Source: Vicugna pacos
Taxonomy: Eukaryota; Chordata; Mammalia; Artiodactyla; Camelidae
Reading direction: 5' to 3'
Assembly (NCBI RefSeq): GCF_048564905.1
Contig: NC_133013.1
Location: forward strand, 5,220,105-5,284,104
Length of the DNA: 64,000 bases
The translations under genes and the position numbers were made by a program. Numbering within the stretch: the stretch's first letter is position 1; each line of letters begins with the position of its first letter. Shown here piece after piece: positions 45,820 to 57,920 of this stretch. The notes beneath the pieces were generated by a model that made no database searches, was not told the origin of the DNA, and saw only the letters and a program-made list of their open reading frames with translations.

Positions 45820-46930
45820 AAAGCTGGACCCCTCTCTTACACCATACCAAAAACTCAACTCAAAATGGATTAAAGACTTGAAAGTATGACCTAAAACCAT
45901 AAAACTCCTACACACAAAAAAAATCAGGGTGCAAACTCCTTGACATTGGTCTTGGCAATGAATTTCGGAGATGACACCTAAAGAAAAGACAACAAAAGTC
46001 GGAATAGACAAGTGAGACTACATCAAACTAAAAACTTCTGCCTCACAAAGGAAATCATCAACAAAATGGGAAGGCACCCAGTGGGATGGGAGAAAATATT
46101 TGCAAATCACGTATCTGCTAAGGGGTTAATATCCAAAATATCTAATACATACAAATCAAAAGCAAAAACAAAAACAAAAACAAACCCAAAAAACACAAAC
46201 AATCCGATTAAAAAATGGGCTGAGACCCTGAATAGACATTTTTCCAAAGAAGACATACAGATGGGCCAACAGGTACATGAAAAGATGCTCAACATCACTA
46301 ATCATCTGGGAAATGCAAATCAAAACCTCAGTGAGATACCACCTCACACCTGTTAGAATGACCATCATCAAAAAGACAAGAGATAATAAGGGTTGGGGAT
46401 GATGTGAAGAAACTGGAATCTTTGTGCATTGCTGGTGGGAATGTAAATTGGTGCGACCACTCTGGAAAATAGTATGGAAGTTTCTCAAAACATTTAAAAA
46501 TAGAACTGCCATATCATCCAGCAATCCCACTCCTGGGTATTTATCTAAAGGAAATAAAAACAGGAACTCGAAGAGATAGCTGCACCCTCATGGTCATTGC
46601 AGCATTATTTACTATATCTATATAATACTATTTGTATACACACACACACAGAGACACAATGGAATATTATTCAGCCCTGAAAAAGAAGCAAATCTTGCCA
46701 TTTGTGACCATATGGATGAACCCAGAGCACATTATTATGCTAAGTGAAATAAGCCAGGCACAGAAAGATAAATACAGCATGGTACCACTTACATATGGAA
46801 TCTTAAAAAAAAGAAAAGTGAAACTCAAAAACAAAGAGTAGAAAAGTGCTTGCCAGGGTCTGCAAGTGGAGGCAATGGCGGAGCAGTTGGTGAAAGGAAA
46901 AACTAACCAAGAAATAAAAAAGAATGACTG
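45820..46930 (+). mobile_element. L1 ORF2 end and 3' region, + strand
   Basis: CTTACACCATACCAAAAACT, CTAAAAACTTCTGCCTCACA, CTGCTAAGGGGTTAATATCC and GGAATATTATTCAGCCCTGA follow the C-terminal part of L1 ORF2 to its 3' end. Short A-rich and CA tracts lie inside (46150-46190, 46638-46648). The 114-codon frame at 46012-46356 ([20 protein letters not shown]) is a remnant of ORF2. Confidence 0.88.
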
Positions 46931-48071
46931 AGTCATGGTGACTTTCTTGATTTCCTTGGTGCCCCTCACCTGGCATCGAGGCAGAAAAGGTCAGGGACAT
47001 GGGGTGGGGGGAGGACATGCCCGTCCGGCCACTGCCCAGCTCCACTCTCTGAAAGGATGCTGACAGATTCTGAGTGGAACAATGGATGTCCCAGTAGTTT
47101 CTTATTTAGCCAAACTGACCTAAGTGTTCAGACCAAGACAATGGACAGATATTCTCAGGCGTGCCAGAAATCAGAGCACTGAGCTGCTGTGAGCCCTTTT
47201 GAATAAGGGTTTTGAATAAAACTATTGAACATCGAGATCCGGCCCAAATTGAAGTGCATAAAAGTTCAGAGCTCCTACTAAGATGGATGGCGAACCTCAA
47301 ATATGTTTAAATATAAAAGTAAGAAAGGTTGGCCCTCTGTGTGAATAACAGTGGCGTATTTGTGAGGTAAACCTTACAAATAGTCATATAACGTAGGAAA
47401 ACCCCTGGGAGGGGAAAAAGGAGGGTCGTGCAAGTATATCATGTCTTCATCCTTCTTAGCAGAGCAGTCAGTAGTCTCTAAGTTGGAAATGCTTTTTTTG
47501 AAAAATGGGGGCTATACCTTCCAGATTTCTCATATTTTTGGTACCTGGAGAGCAGTCTTTTAGGGAGCTCTCTCCTATTGCAAAGAAATACTTCTCTGAA
47601 ATGTAGCAGTCCTTTCTGTGTTACTGTCACATCCTTGCTCCCCTTTCTTTTTCCTTAATGAAAATTGCTCCTAGCCAGTGCTCAGCATGCTCTTAGGGAC
47701 TAGGAATAGCTGGTGAGCTGGCATAAGGGTTGCTGTGGAAATGGAGCAGGTGAAGTGATGGAGAGCAGAGGTGAGATGCAGCTAAGGAAGGCCTCTGGGA
47801 GGAGATGCTTAGATAAGGCCTGGATGCCTGATGATCTGGAGGCCGGCAGGTTGGGGGCACGCAGCAGAGCAGCAGAGCCCTGAGCAGGAAAGGGGCAGAA
47901 ACAGAACAAGAGCCTTGTGTTCGGGGCCCTGCTTTGTTGGAAATACAGCAGGTGCTCTGCCTATTGGGCAATCCCATCCCTACTATACTCTTCATACCTT
48001 GGACCTTGTTTTCATTTTTTTCACCTCCTTAACCATCTTTTAGGTCTGCAGGATGCCCAGGGGAAGTAGAA

Positions 48072-48112
48072 ATGTCGATGAATGAATGAACAAATGAATG
48101 AGTGAATGGATG
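48072..48112. repeat. (GAAT)n imperfect repeat, possible L2 tail
   Basis: GATGAATGAATGAACAAATG and AATGAGTGAATGGATGG. L2 3' ends finish in GAATGAATGAA, and the preceding CCTTGGACCTTGTTTTC is loosely L2-like. Confidence 0.5.
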
Positions 48113-48209
48113 GAGTTTTGAGGGCGTGAGATTAATGACAGATTCCAGTTAATGCCATTAGCTGCTTTTGATGCTTCAGTGTAGTATTTTTAAACGAGAC
48201 TCCTTTAAC

Positions 48210-48286
48210 AGAGGGACTGGGGATTGAACCCAGGACCTCGTGCATGCTAAGCACACACTCTACCACTGAGCTACACCCTCCCACTA
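48210..48286 (-). mobile_element. Camelid SINE, tRNA-like head only
   Basis: The reverse of the head is present (GGGATTGAACCCAGGACCTC, TGCATGCTAAGCACACACTC, CACTGAGCTACACCCTCCCA). The usual CCTAATTA and A-rich tail are absent, so it is truncated. No duplication was seen. Confidence 0.85.
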
Positions 48287-49739
48287 AGTCCATGTTTTAT
48301 AGCATGTGTCTGAGGTGGCTGACGAGACCCCCTGACCAGCTGGTTTGAGATTCTAGCCTCCCATGAACCACGTGAATTTGTCTCCTAAGAATTTTAGTTC
48401 TAAGATGCATGTGCAGTCAGAGACATGAAATGCATGGCCAAGACCCTCATCTGTGTTTATCTGAGAAGAAAGGGAGTTGAGGTATTTCCTATCAGGTTCG
48501 GGAGGCCTCTGCACCCTTCTGGAGGCACGCTTTGGCGTACTTCACCCCTGTTCTTTGCTAGATGTTGAAATCCAAATGTGGGGACTCCTGGAAGCAGGGG
48601 AGTAAGCCATGTTAGTTCCTTTAGGATAAATGTGTCTTCTCTGTTGACGAGACTGCTTGGTGGGAATCTGCATTTTGATGATCACGTACGTAGGTTCACT
48701 GTTCTGTCTGGGGTGGCTGTGATTTACTGCTGTGTATGTGGGAAACGTTGAGTCTAAAGCCCGCGGGGTGAGACAGAGGCGGTCTCCACCCTCGAAGCCC
48801 AGGTTAGTGCAGTTGGCGGGAGATTGCTGTTGTCCAGAGGGATAAGAAGAGGTCCCAGGAGCCACGCTTTACATTTTGTCCTTGAAACTGAGCTGGAGCA
48901 TCCTTCAAACCCGTGTTTCTCAGCACTGAAGTCCTAGCGCCATCCGTCCAGCTTTTTGTCCCATTTCCCTCTGCAGGGAACAGTAACTGTTTTAGAGTTT
49001 TCCACCCAGAAAATGTACCAAGTTGAGTTTTGCTGTTTTGTTTTGACCAGTCATGGTCCGTGGAGGCGTTGGCAGCTTCCTGTAGAGTTCCAGCCCTTGG
49101 CCTGCCTCGAGGTTCTGGCTGCACCGAGGTATTTCCCAGACACTGGTGTTACTGCGTGCCCTTCAGGGTTTGCCCCCTTGGTCCCGCAGGCCTGCTCTTC
49201 CTTGCTGAGCGATTGCACGGGACCAGCCGGCACAGCCGTGGGCGCTGCCCCTTGCAGGGCCACTGGCTGCCGGGATGGACGATGCCGTCTCCTCTCATTC
49301 CTGGTCTCTCTTAGGCTCGAAAGTCCGGGCACCTGGTGCTGTGCTGTTCAAAGGGAGTTCTCTGTGGGCCTCTGTGTGAGGAAAGAGGCCTGTTGGCTTA
49401 CTTGTGAGGTTCCCACCCTGCCCGGAGGGAGGCTGGGGGGCCAGGCTGGGGCGTGGGCCAGCGGTGGAATCCCAGCCCCTCGGTGGGACTGCTCTGTGAC
49501 CTGCTCCCCTCGGAGCCTCTTTTTTCTCGTCTCTCAACTGGGTGCCCTGGTCAGATTTCTTGTTTCCTTTGCTGCTGTTTCTTCTCCTTGTCCTTTTGCT
49601 GGCAAACAGCTGAAAGTGGACAGAGCTGGGAAGCAGCGGGGAGTCCCCATCAGATGCATTGGGGGCTCAGGTGCGCTGGCCCTTTCTTGTCTTTCTGGGA
49701 CCTCTGTAATGCAAATGTCAGTATGCCTGATGTCGCAGG

Positions 49740-51003
49740 AGAGGCTTCTTAAACTGTGTTCATTTTTAAATTTGCTTTTCTTTTTGTTGTTCTGATTGGA
49801 TGACTTCCATCATTCCATCTTCCAGACAATTTGTGCATTCTTCTGTGTTACCTAGCCTCCTGTTAGTTCCTTCTAATGTGTTTACATTTCTGTTATTGTG
49901 TTCTTTAGCTCTGACTGGTTCTTTTTTATATTTTGTAGTTCCTTGTCAAAATTCTCACTGTGCTCATCTGTCCTCTTCCCAAGTTAGAAGTCTGTTAATA
50001 GTTCTTTGGACTCTTTATCTGTAAATTATTTATCTCTATCTTACTAGTTGTTTCTTCAGGGTTTTTTCTTGTTCTTTCATTTGTAACAAATTCCTCTGTC
50101 TTCTCATTTTGCTTAACTTTCTCTGTCTCTGTGAAGTTAGTTGAAACAGTCACCTGTCGTGACCTTGAAGGGATATCCTTGTGTGGGAGTGTCCCTGTGC
50201 AGCCTGCCTGTGCCCAGTGGCTATGGTGGGAGAGCTGGATCTGACATGAGCACAGGTCATGTCTCCCCCCAGCATGTGCTGGTAGCTATCACCTTGATGG
50301 GAGGTGGGGCTGGAGATGGAGGGGCTAGGGCCAGAACCAGGTGCGAACCAAACTTCTCCTATGTTCAGTGACCATCATCATCCTGTCCCGGGAGGTTGTC
50401 AGGTACCAAAGTGCTGGAGCAGAAACCCTGAGTGTCTGGTCTGAGCTGATTCCTTACCCTCTAAGTATGTGCTCTTCTACCTCCCAGTAACAGCACCTTC
50501 ATCCCAGAGGCAAGCAGCACTGAAGCAGGAGAGGCAGGAGCAGACACCCAGTGTGGGCTGGGGCGCACATGGAGCAGTCTCAGGAAGCTGGCCAGAGTCT
50601 TGTTCCTGGGGTGAGTTAGCATCTAGGTGCCCTTCACTGGCCCCCTGTAAGTCCCACTGGTTTTCAAACCAGCTGAGCCGACTCACCTTCCTGGTGTCAG
50701 ACCCCATGACTGTGGTGCCTGGTATGTGTTCGAACCCCTCACTCCCCAGGGAGGATTCCTGAGCCCATGTAACCCCTCTTCTCCTCTGTGTCGCCTCCCA
50801 GGGGCGCTGGTCCCTGACTGATCACCTCTCTTCCCTTCCTGCCCAACTTCATGTGGCTCTTTTAGAGTCTGGATTCCAGAAGCATCTTTCTGCCAGTCTC
50901 CAGGCTGTTTTCAATGAGCATTGCTCCACAGGTAGATTTATTTTTGAGGTGTTTTTCTGGGGAGGTGAACTCAGTGTCCTCCTTTCCACCATCTTGCTCT
51001 CCA
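49740..51003 (-). mobile_element. L1 5' region (5' UTR side), reverse strand
   Basis: The right edge TCCACCATCTTGCTCTCC is the complement of the GGAGCAAGATGGCGG start common to mammalian L1s. To its left, TTGTTTCTTCAGGGTTTTTT, TTTTGCTTAACTTTCTCTGT and CAGCATGTGCTGGTAGC resemble an old L1 5' UTR as I remember it. An L1 piece that keeps its 5' end but not its 3' end is unusual, so the call is cautious. Confidence 0.5.
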
Positions 51004-51259
51004 ACCCAATCAGTGATCTTTGATGTTACTATTGCAAAAGAATTACAGCTTGCTGAAGGCTCACAGGATGGTTAGCATTTTAAGTTAGTAAATCATTCTT
51101 AGACACAATGCTGTTGCACATTTAATAGACTGCAGTATAGTGTGTACCTAACTTTTATGCGTCCTGGAAAACCAAAACTTTGTGCCACTCACCACTTTAT
51201 TATGATATTGGCTTTCTAACAGTAGTCTGGGACCAAACCTCTCCAGGGTCTGCCTGTAT
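51004..51259 (-). mobile_element. Tigger1-type DNA transposon end, reverse strand
   Basis: Read on the - strand it gives ATACAGGCAGACCCTGGAGA, TTTGGTTTTCCAGGACGCAT, AAAAGTTAGGTACACACTAT and GTGAGCCTTCAGCAAGCTGT. This is the first 250 bases of Tigger1. The outer inverted end is at 51259. The other end is missing and the L1 5' end lies directly beside it. Confidence 0.82.
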
Positions 51260-54200
51260 ACTGTATAAATCATATAAATTAATATGGAAATTAAAGTTTT
51301 TTGAATTATGCACATAATATATGATCACTTTTTTAAAAAGACTATGCAAATAAACAGAAGAAAATAAATTGGAATCTCCAAATTGCACATTTCCAAACAG
51401 CCACTATTAATATCTATCTGGAAAGATTTGATTTATTTATTTCTATACGAATATGTGGATTACGCTAGTTGTATTTTTCTTTTCCCTGAGCATTTACTGA
51501 ATACCCTTCTGCTAACAAATGCAGATTTATAACATCATTTTGAGGGTTGTTTTCCTTTTCACTTTTTATTTTCAAGTGATTTTAGATTTATGGGAAGGTT
51601 GCAGATACAGCCCTGAGTTACCTTTGTCTCAGACTCAGCTTAGCGGCAGCTTCCTTGGCTCTGTCAGGCATCCGCAGAAGTGCCTTACCCTTCGTTTTTA
51701 GGTTTTATTATTTTCCCTAAGCCATTTTGCTCACCTAAAAACAATTCCTGGACTTTTAATCAATCCACGATTTAACAGTAGACCAAGGGCTCTGTCCTTC
51801 ATGAGATCCTTGCCTTTAAACTTTAGTTTTGAAGCTCAGATCCCACTCTTGGCTTAATCTTCTCGTGTTTGGAGATCAGAAGCTGTTTCATCTTACACTT
51901 GGTAAATCCCTAAATTGATGGGCTCTCTCCGTCTCCTTTCATTACCACTCCCAAACCAGCCGGTTCTCTTCTGAGCTCAGCCTTCTTGGTTTACCTTCCC
52001 AAATGCAGCCAACAGTGGACCCTGTGCACACCTGACACTGCATCCTCCACCCTGTATTAAGTGAGGGATTTGCCCTCCAGGTGCTCACCAGAAATAGTTT
52101 TAGTGAACCTTTCATCATCCTCCCAGCCTCAGAGAAGAGGGTCCTTGCCGCTCTCTGCCCAACCCCTGAGGCCAAGTCTGCGTAAATTAATATTTTTACA
52201 ACAGCAGCCCGCTCTCTTTATCAGTCACCGTCAGCTCTGCTGTGCTTGGGTAACAAACAGCTTCAGAATCACAGCGGCTTACACAAGTGAAGTGCCCACT
52301 CCCATTTCGTGTCCATCCTCAGTCAGCAGGGACCTTTGGGACACAACTCGAGGCATAGGCCCTGCAGGGAAAGTCGTGGGGGTGGGGAGAGGGAGGGGTA
52401 GACGCAGTAGGGGCCGGGCGGTGGCCATCAGGCTCCACCAGGAAGTGGCAGGACACCTGTGCCTGCTCTTTATCAGCCAAAGCAAGGCCAGGGAAGCCAC
52501 TGTCACCCTCCACCTTGGAAGAAGGGGGGCAGATTGCTCCACCAGCGATACCAGTGCCCCCCATAACACCCTTGTGTTCAGATATTCAACTGCCGCCTTT
52601 CTCCTTCTAAATCGAAAAACCAGGAACATCTTATCTTCTCCATACTTCTGTGTGCTTCTGCCAAGTACTGAAGAACTTGGAGTTTTAGTTCGGAAGCTTA
52701 TAGACACAGAATTACTGTGCCAAGGCTGATGCTCGCCCACCTGGTGCGTCTCTGTGTAGGGAATGGATGCAGGCAGGCCAGCTAAGGGTAAACGAGAAGG
52801 TAGTACCCTCTGCTGCCCGGGCCAGGGGTGTGGCTTGGCTGGTGGCCGGAGGCTTGATTTTGGACACCACTTTGCCCCCTTCCCATCAGAGCATAAGGCA
52901 GTACACTACCTTCTTAGCTGGGGGAAGGATTTACCAAAAACCCAGCAAGTACTGGTTGCCATCCAGAACCAGTTCATGCTTTCAGAAACTGCTAACATGT
53001 CCTGACTTGTGAGGCCCCCAGGAGAACCAAAACCCCAAGTTCTTCCATGCTCAGTCAAAGAAAGGCCCAGAGTAGAGACATTCACGGTGCAGAATTCCTT
53101 CTAATCTATACGTGATACTAAGTTTCTGGACAGAGCACGAGCAGCAGGAAAGCAGGACTGAAATGCAGCAAACCTCCCGGGGTCTGGCGTCTGCTTTGCA
53201 AAAGGGAGCTGCCTGCCTTCAAACTCCGTTGTCCAGCAATCCCGACACCGGGGAACTTCTCCAGACTTGTGGCATGACTTAGGCCTTGGAGGGTAAGGCC
53301 CTCAGCAACCTGAGGGACCTCGAAAGAGGTGGGGCTTGGAAACCGCCCCCCTTAGGCCGGAGTCCCAGGGAGACCCGGGTCACAGACAGAAGCCACAGTG
53401 TGCGCAGCCTCAGCCCGAAACACACCCGAGACCTGCGTCGCTTTGTTACTTATTTCTCATTTGGGTTCCCGAGAATGCAGGTCTGCAGTTTTACTGTGAG
53501 CTCGACTATAGAAGGCAGTGATGATGATGATGATGATGATGATTTGTTTATTAAATTGCCTTTTTAAATGCGTTGTCACATGGCAGGTTCAGGTCCCTCT
53601 CTGGCACCCTTTTCAGAGCGGGTGGTGGGCGGGCCCGGCTGGCTGTCACCCACCTGCCTCCATGCGGGTGGGGCCTCGTCTCGCCGCTGTGCACCCTCCC
53701 CCGTCCTCTCAGCACCTGTCTCAGATCTTATTTGTTGTTTTGAACTTTTACACTTCACTTATATGCTGCCTTGTTTTTTTCTAATGCACCTAAGGAAGTT
53801 ATAAATCTACTATATATAAATTAAATTCTGGCAGGCCTACTGTTTGCCAAAGGGTTGGGATTTACTCTAGGATTCTTCCAAGTAACAAGCATCTCCATGT
53901 ACATGTAATGTGTGGTTCTAATTTTAAAAATAAGTTTTCATAATATAATAGGATCAATTGTAAAGAGAAAAAAAAACGGTGTTTCAGGCAGCTTTTTTCC
54001 TTCTTCTCTTTTCTGGCCTTATGAGGAAAGAATAAAGTATTTTTGTGCATTCCCGGAAAGGCCGCTTGGAACTGGGTGTCTGTGCCTGGCCCGTCACCCA
54101 CCCTGCAATGCTGCCTTAGGTTAGTTTGGCTGCACATTTACACAGCAAGCTGCTTTTGATCTTCCACTTCTGACCCAAGCTAGGAAGGCAGCTGGCGTGC

Positions 54201-55257
54201 TCAGAGCAACATCGTTGCCTCAGCCAGGAGCGGCTTCTGTGCTAGAGCCCCGGTGGGGCAGCTACCCCTGGTCTATCACTATCGCCAGGGGCAGGGGCAG
54301 GATTAAGGGCATAAGATACCTGCCCTGCAGTCTGGGGATGTGGGAAGTGTCATTCTCCCTCAAGGGGCCCTGGTCCGGTGGGCAGAGAGCGAGGCTGCAG
54401 CTGGATGTGCACGTGAGAGGGGCTGCCCAGTCCCTGGGGAAGCTTCCTGCCCGTTATCCTCACGGGGTGCTGTGAGCACCCGCCCAGGGGAGTGTGCGGA
54501 GGGAATGCTGTCAGCCTGTTTGCCTGCCTTTTCACATCCTGGTGCTGTTTCCAGAATGAACCTCCCAGGTTCCTTCCAAGATTGGCAGATCTAGTCTGAG
54601 GCTCTTCTCAAAATGAACTCCCATGGAACAGAAAGTTCCAGTCCCTCACAGGCCTCGGTGGAGAGTCCGTGGCAGAGGGGCCGGACGCCCCCGGACGCCT
54701 GATAAACCAGGATGTCGATTATCCAACTGATCCCGAGCTGGTCCCTTGCTGAGTAGTTGTGTTCACCTGTAAGAGAAGATGCTGGTACATCACCCCAGCT
54801 GCCCTGGGGGGTGGCTGTGCTGACGAGACAGAGGACAGAGGTGAAAGATCACCCACATTTTGGGCCAAAGCACTAATGGGGGCTCCTGGATGCCCCAGCT
54901 GGGTGGTTGCCCTGGGAGCTGTCTGGTTCATAGCTCTTTGCTTTTCCTGTGAAAACTGGGTGCCTGTAAAGAACTGCTTCCAAAAGTGCTGCCACAGCAG
55001 CACAGACGTCCTGGCAGAAGGGTTCGCAGGGACGTTTGGGCAATTGCAAACATAGGTATGGCTTCCCGAGGCCCTGGGAGGCCACAGAAGGGCTGCTGGG
55101 GACTCCAGAGTCGGGGCAAGTGGCTCCAAGGTTACAGGAGTTTGTTCCCGTCTTGGCAACCTGCGTTGGTCACCCGGAGCGGTTGTGTGACAAATCCTTG
55201 GCCAATATGTGCACAATTCCTACCTGTGCAAATATTAACCACGCAGTAAACTTATGC
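51260..55257. other. Unique stretch, no gene recognised
   Basis: AT-rich to about 51.6 kb, then more GC-rich. A trace of old L1 3' UTR may lie at 51570-51640 (GATTTTAGATTTATGGGAAG). The 222-codon frame at 52061-52729 overlaps a 153-codon frame on the other strand and has no recognisable domain. A GAT repeat lies at 53518. Confidence 0.45.
53518..53543. repeat. (GAT)n microsatellite
   Basis: About eight GAT units. In one frame it reads as a run of D, in another as M, which creates coding-like but meaningless frames around it. Confidence 0.93.
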
Positions 55258-55813
55258 ATTATTGTTTTTAATTGAAGTATAGTCAGTTTACAGTGTGTCA
55301 ATTTCTGGTGTACAGCATCATGTTTCAGTCACACATGTACATAACATATATTCATTCTCTTTTGGAGGGGGAGGTAATTAGGCTTATTTATTTTTAGGGG
55401 AGGTACTAAGGATTGAACGCAGGACCTTATGCATGCTAAGCACTCGCTCTATGACTTGAGCTATACCCTCCCCCCCATATTCTTTTTCATTATAGGTTAC
55501 TATAAGATATTGAGTAGAGTTCCCTGTGCTGTACAGTAGAAACTTGCTGTTTATCTATTTTATATATAGTAGTTAGTATCTGCAAATTTTGAACCTCCAA
55601 TTTATCCCTTCCCACCCCCATTCCCTCCTGATAACCATATTTGTTTTCTGTGTCTGAGCTTACTTCACTTAGTATGACGATCTCTAGGTCCATCCATGTT
55701 GCTGCAAATGACATTATTTCATTCTTTTTTATGGCTGAGTAGTATTCCATTGTATAAATATACCACATCGTCTTTATCCAGTCATCTGTCAATGGACATT
55801 TAGGTTATTTCCA
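55258..55813 (-). mobile_element. L1 3' end, reverse strand, interrupted by a SINE
   Basis: TTTTTAATTGAAGTATAGTC to ATGGACATTTAGGTTATTTC is the reverse L1 3' UTR and ORF2 end. The SINE at 55363-55474 splits it. Removing that insertion in mind gives continuous L1 sequence. Confidence 0.9.
55363..55474 (-). mobile_element. Camelid SINE nested in the L1
   Basis: The reverse SINE (GGATTGAACGCAGGACCTTA, TGCATGCTAAGCACTCGCTC, GAGCTATACCCTCCCCCCC) sits at the L1 point ATATTCATTCTCTTTT / ATATTCTTTTTCATT. That pair is its probable, imperfect target duplication. Confidence 0.88.
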
Positions 55814-56483
55814 AGCATGATTTTTTAAATTCCATTTTCTTAAGTGTTAGGGGTCCATCTTTACATCTTTCTGTCTTCATGGTGCTGAAGTTAGAATGAG
55901 CCAGTTGGTTGGGGGTCCCAGGTAAGCTCACCCCCCACATCCAGGGTTGATGGTGTTTCCAGCTTTCTGTGTCTGGGGCACCTGGCAGGGTGGCCTCTCC
56001 AGCATTGGAGGTGGAGCAGGCCCAGGGCCTAGGGGACTGTTCCGTCCCACAGTTTGTGAGCAGGAGTGATGTGCATCCCTCCCAGGGTGGAGCATTGGAG
56101 CAAAGGCGTGTGACCCTCAGAGCTGTGGGAGGTATGAGCTTCCAGGGTATCAGCTGGAATAGATGCTCTGGTTGCCTTTTTTTTTTTTTCGTTTTTCCCT
56201 ACAAGCTGTTATCAGACTGATCCTGTGTCTTAGAACCAAGACCATATGATAATTCCTCTGGTCGCTTTCCAGATTTCCTGGTTAAGGAAGCTTCGGACAT
56301 TCTCAGCACAACAGGAATAAATCCGCTTGCCTGCGGGGGTAGGAACTGGGCCCACATGGATTTTCCAGGAGATCATTACTTACAGAAGCATTTTGAAAAC
56401 TAGGAAACTCTGCGGAAGGGTGAAATTGGAGATTTCCCCACTTAGGGTTCCTGATGCTAAAAGAGGTTCCCCTAAAATACAAG
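55814..56483. other. Unique stretch, no gene recognised
   Basis: No repeat family was recognised. A T tract of 12-13 bases lies at about 56178. Confidence 0.45.
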
Positions 56484-56912
56484 GTTCTTCATGGATGGAC
56501 CTAGAGATCATCATTCTATGTGAAGTTAGCCAGAAAGAGGAAGAAGAATACCATACGATATCACTCATATGTGGAACCTAAAAAAAACAAAAACAAAAAC
56601 AAAAAACACTATGATCTCATCTACAAAACAGAAACAGACTTGCAGACTTAGTAAACAATCTTATGATTACCAGGGAAAGGGGTGGGAAGCTTGGGAGCTT
56701 GAGATTTACAAATGTTAGCCACTAGTTACAAAAGTAGACTTTAAAGAAATTTCTTCTGTGTAGCACAGGGAACTATGTTCAATATCTTGTAATACTCTTT
56801 AACAAAAAAATATGAAAACAAATATATGTATGTTTATACGTGACTGGGACATTGGTACTATGCACCAGAAATTGACACATTGCAATTGACTGTACTTCAA
56901 TTAAAAAAAAAT
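56484..56912 (+). mobile_element. L1 3' end, + strand
   Basis: ATGGATGGACCTAGAGATCA, GATATCACTCATATGTGGAA, TAGCACAGGGAACTATGTTC and TGTACTTCAATTAAAAAAAA give the end of ORF2 and the 3' UTR. An (AAAAAC)n tract lies at 56581-56608. A weak duplication AAGGTTCTT / AAGATTCTT lies at the edges. Confidence 0.88.
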
Positions 56913-57247
56913 AAGATTCTTTGATTCAGTTTGGGGAATGTTATGTATACTTGCAATTTGTCCTTGAAAGGGTGCAGCTCCCATTAACATAGCAAACTCT
57001 CTGAGAAGGCCCGCCGTAAATAGACTGTTAAGTCAAATGGAATTCAGTGTTTCTCAAACTTGTTTTACTGAAAAATGTCTTCCCTTACCCCAGCCCCACA
57101 CATCTTTCCCTCCCAGTGTGGAATTTGCCGAACCTTGGTGCAGGAGAAGAGTCCTTCCCGTCTGAAGCTGCACGACGCGTCACACAGGAAGTCATTATGA
57201 TATACAGCATGTTAATTACAGAGTCGCTTCCTTTTCTGTTCTTTTTT
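56913..57247. other. Unique stretch, nothing recognised
   Basis: No repeat or exon was recognised in these 335 bases. Confidence 0.45.
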
Positions 57248-57266
57248 AAGCAGCAATTCTTTCTTG

Positions 57267-57465
57267 TTTTATTTTGTTTTTAATTTCTGGGGGTTTTTTA
57301 ATTTCTTTTAAAAAATTTTTTTATCTTTTATTTTGAGGGGAGGTAATTGGGTTTATTTATTTATTTATTTACTTACTTACTTACTTAATGGAGGTGCTGG
57401 GGATTGAACCCAGGACTTCATGCCTGCTAAGCACGCGCTCTACTGCTGAGCTATACCCTCCCCTG
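57267..57465 (-). mobile_element. Camelid SINE with long tail and clear target duplication
   Basis: The reverse SINE head (GGATTGAACCCAGGACTTCA, GCTGAGCTATACCCTCCCCT) is followed on its left by a TTTA/CTTA repeat at 57353-57388 and a T-rich tail. The duplications AAGCAGCAATTCTTTCTTG (57248-57266) and AAGCAGCAATTTCTTG (57466-57481) differ only by a small length change. Confidence 0.93.
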
Positions 57466-57904
57466 AAGCAGCAATTTCTTGAGCTCCACTCGTGTAGAAG
57501 GCTGGCTGTGCTGGATGGTGTCCAGCCCATGATCCCGTGCATCAGAATGGGGAGGGCACTCAGAAACCCACACGTCTGCCCGGAGGACTGCCTCCGCACG
57601 GGGCCTGGGACTCTGCATTGAGAACACTCTCCATGTGACTCTCATGTTCCCTGACATTTGAAAGGCCCCGCTGCAGATGCCTTGCTTTTGCCTTCTCTCT
57701 GGGGTTGGGTTCTGGAAGTGGCCAGGGAGGTCCTGGCCTCAAAGACCTCGGCTCAGGATCCCAAGGGAGCCCACGTGATGAGTCAGGACCTCACAGCTGT
57801 ATGTGCGCCGTTTAGAAGTGACAGCTAGACTTTTACATCTTAGAAGAGGCTGTCACTCATTTGGGTTAAGGACACTGAGGACCAAGGGGACGGTGTGCCA
57901 CGGT

Positions 57905-57920
57905 GGCCACCAGGGGGCTA
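57905..57920 (+). promoter_or_regulatory. CTCF-like motif
   Basis: GGCCACCAGGGGGCTA matches the CTCF core CCASYAGRKGGC exactly, including the preceding GG. It departs only at the base after GGC. It points in the same direction as the site at 11453. Confidence 0.55.

Larger units (their letters stand above)
46931..49739. other. Mostly unique stretch with one SINE head
   Basis: It holds a SINE fragment (48210-48286) and a GAAT repeat at 48072-48112 that may be an L2 tail. A 261-codon frame from an ATG at 49013 to 49795 is the longest outside the CpG island. Its cysteine-rich product has no domain I know and its end runs into an L1, so no gene is called. Confidence 0.4.

Noticed and set aside
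46012-46356. 114-codon host gene
   Set aside because: The frame is a remnant of L1 ORF2 and follows the L1 consensus on either side.
52061-52729. 222-codon + strand frame
   Set aside because: It overlaps a 153-codon frame on the opposite strand, has no recognisable domain and lacks convincing exon borders.
53286-53567. Acidic protein ending in a D run
   Set aside because: The D run is the GAT microsatellite at 53518 read in one frame.
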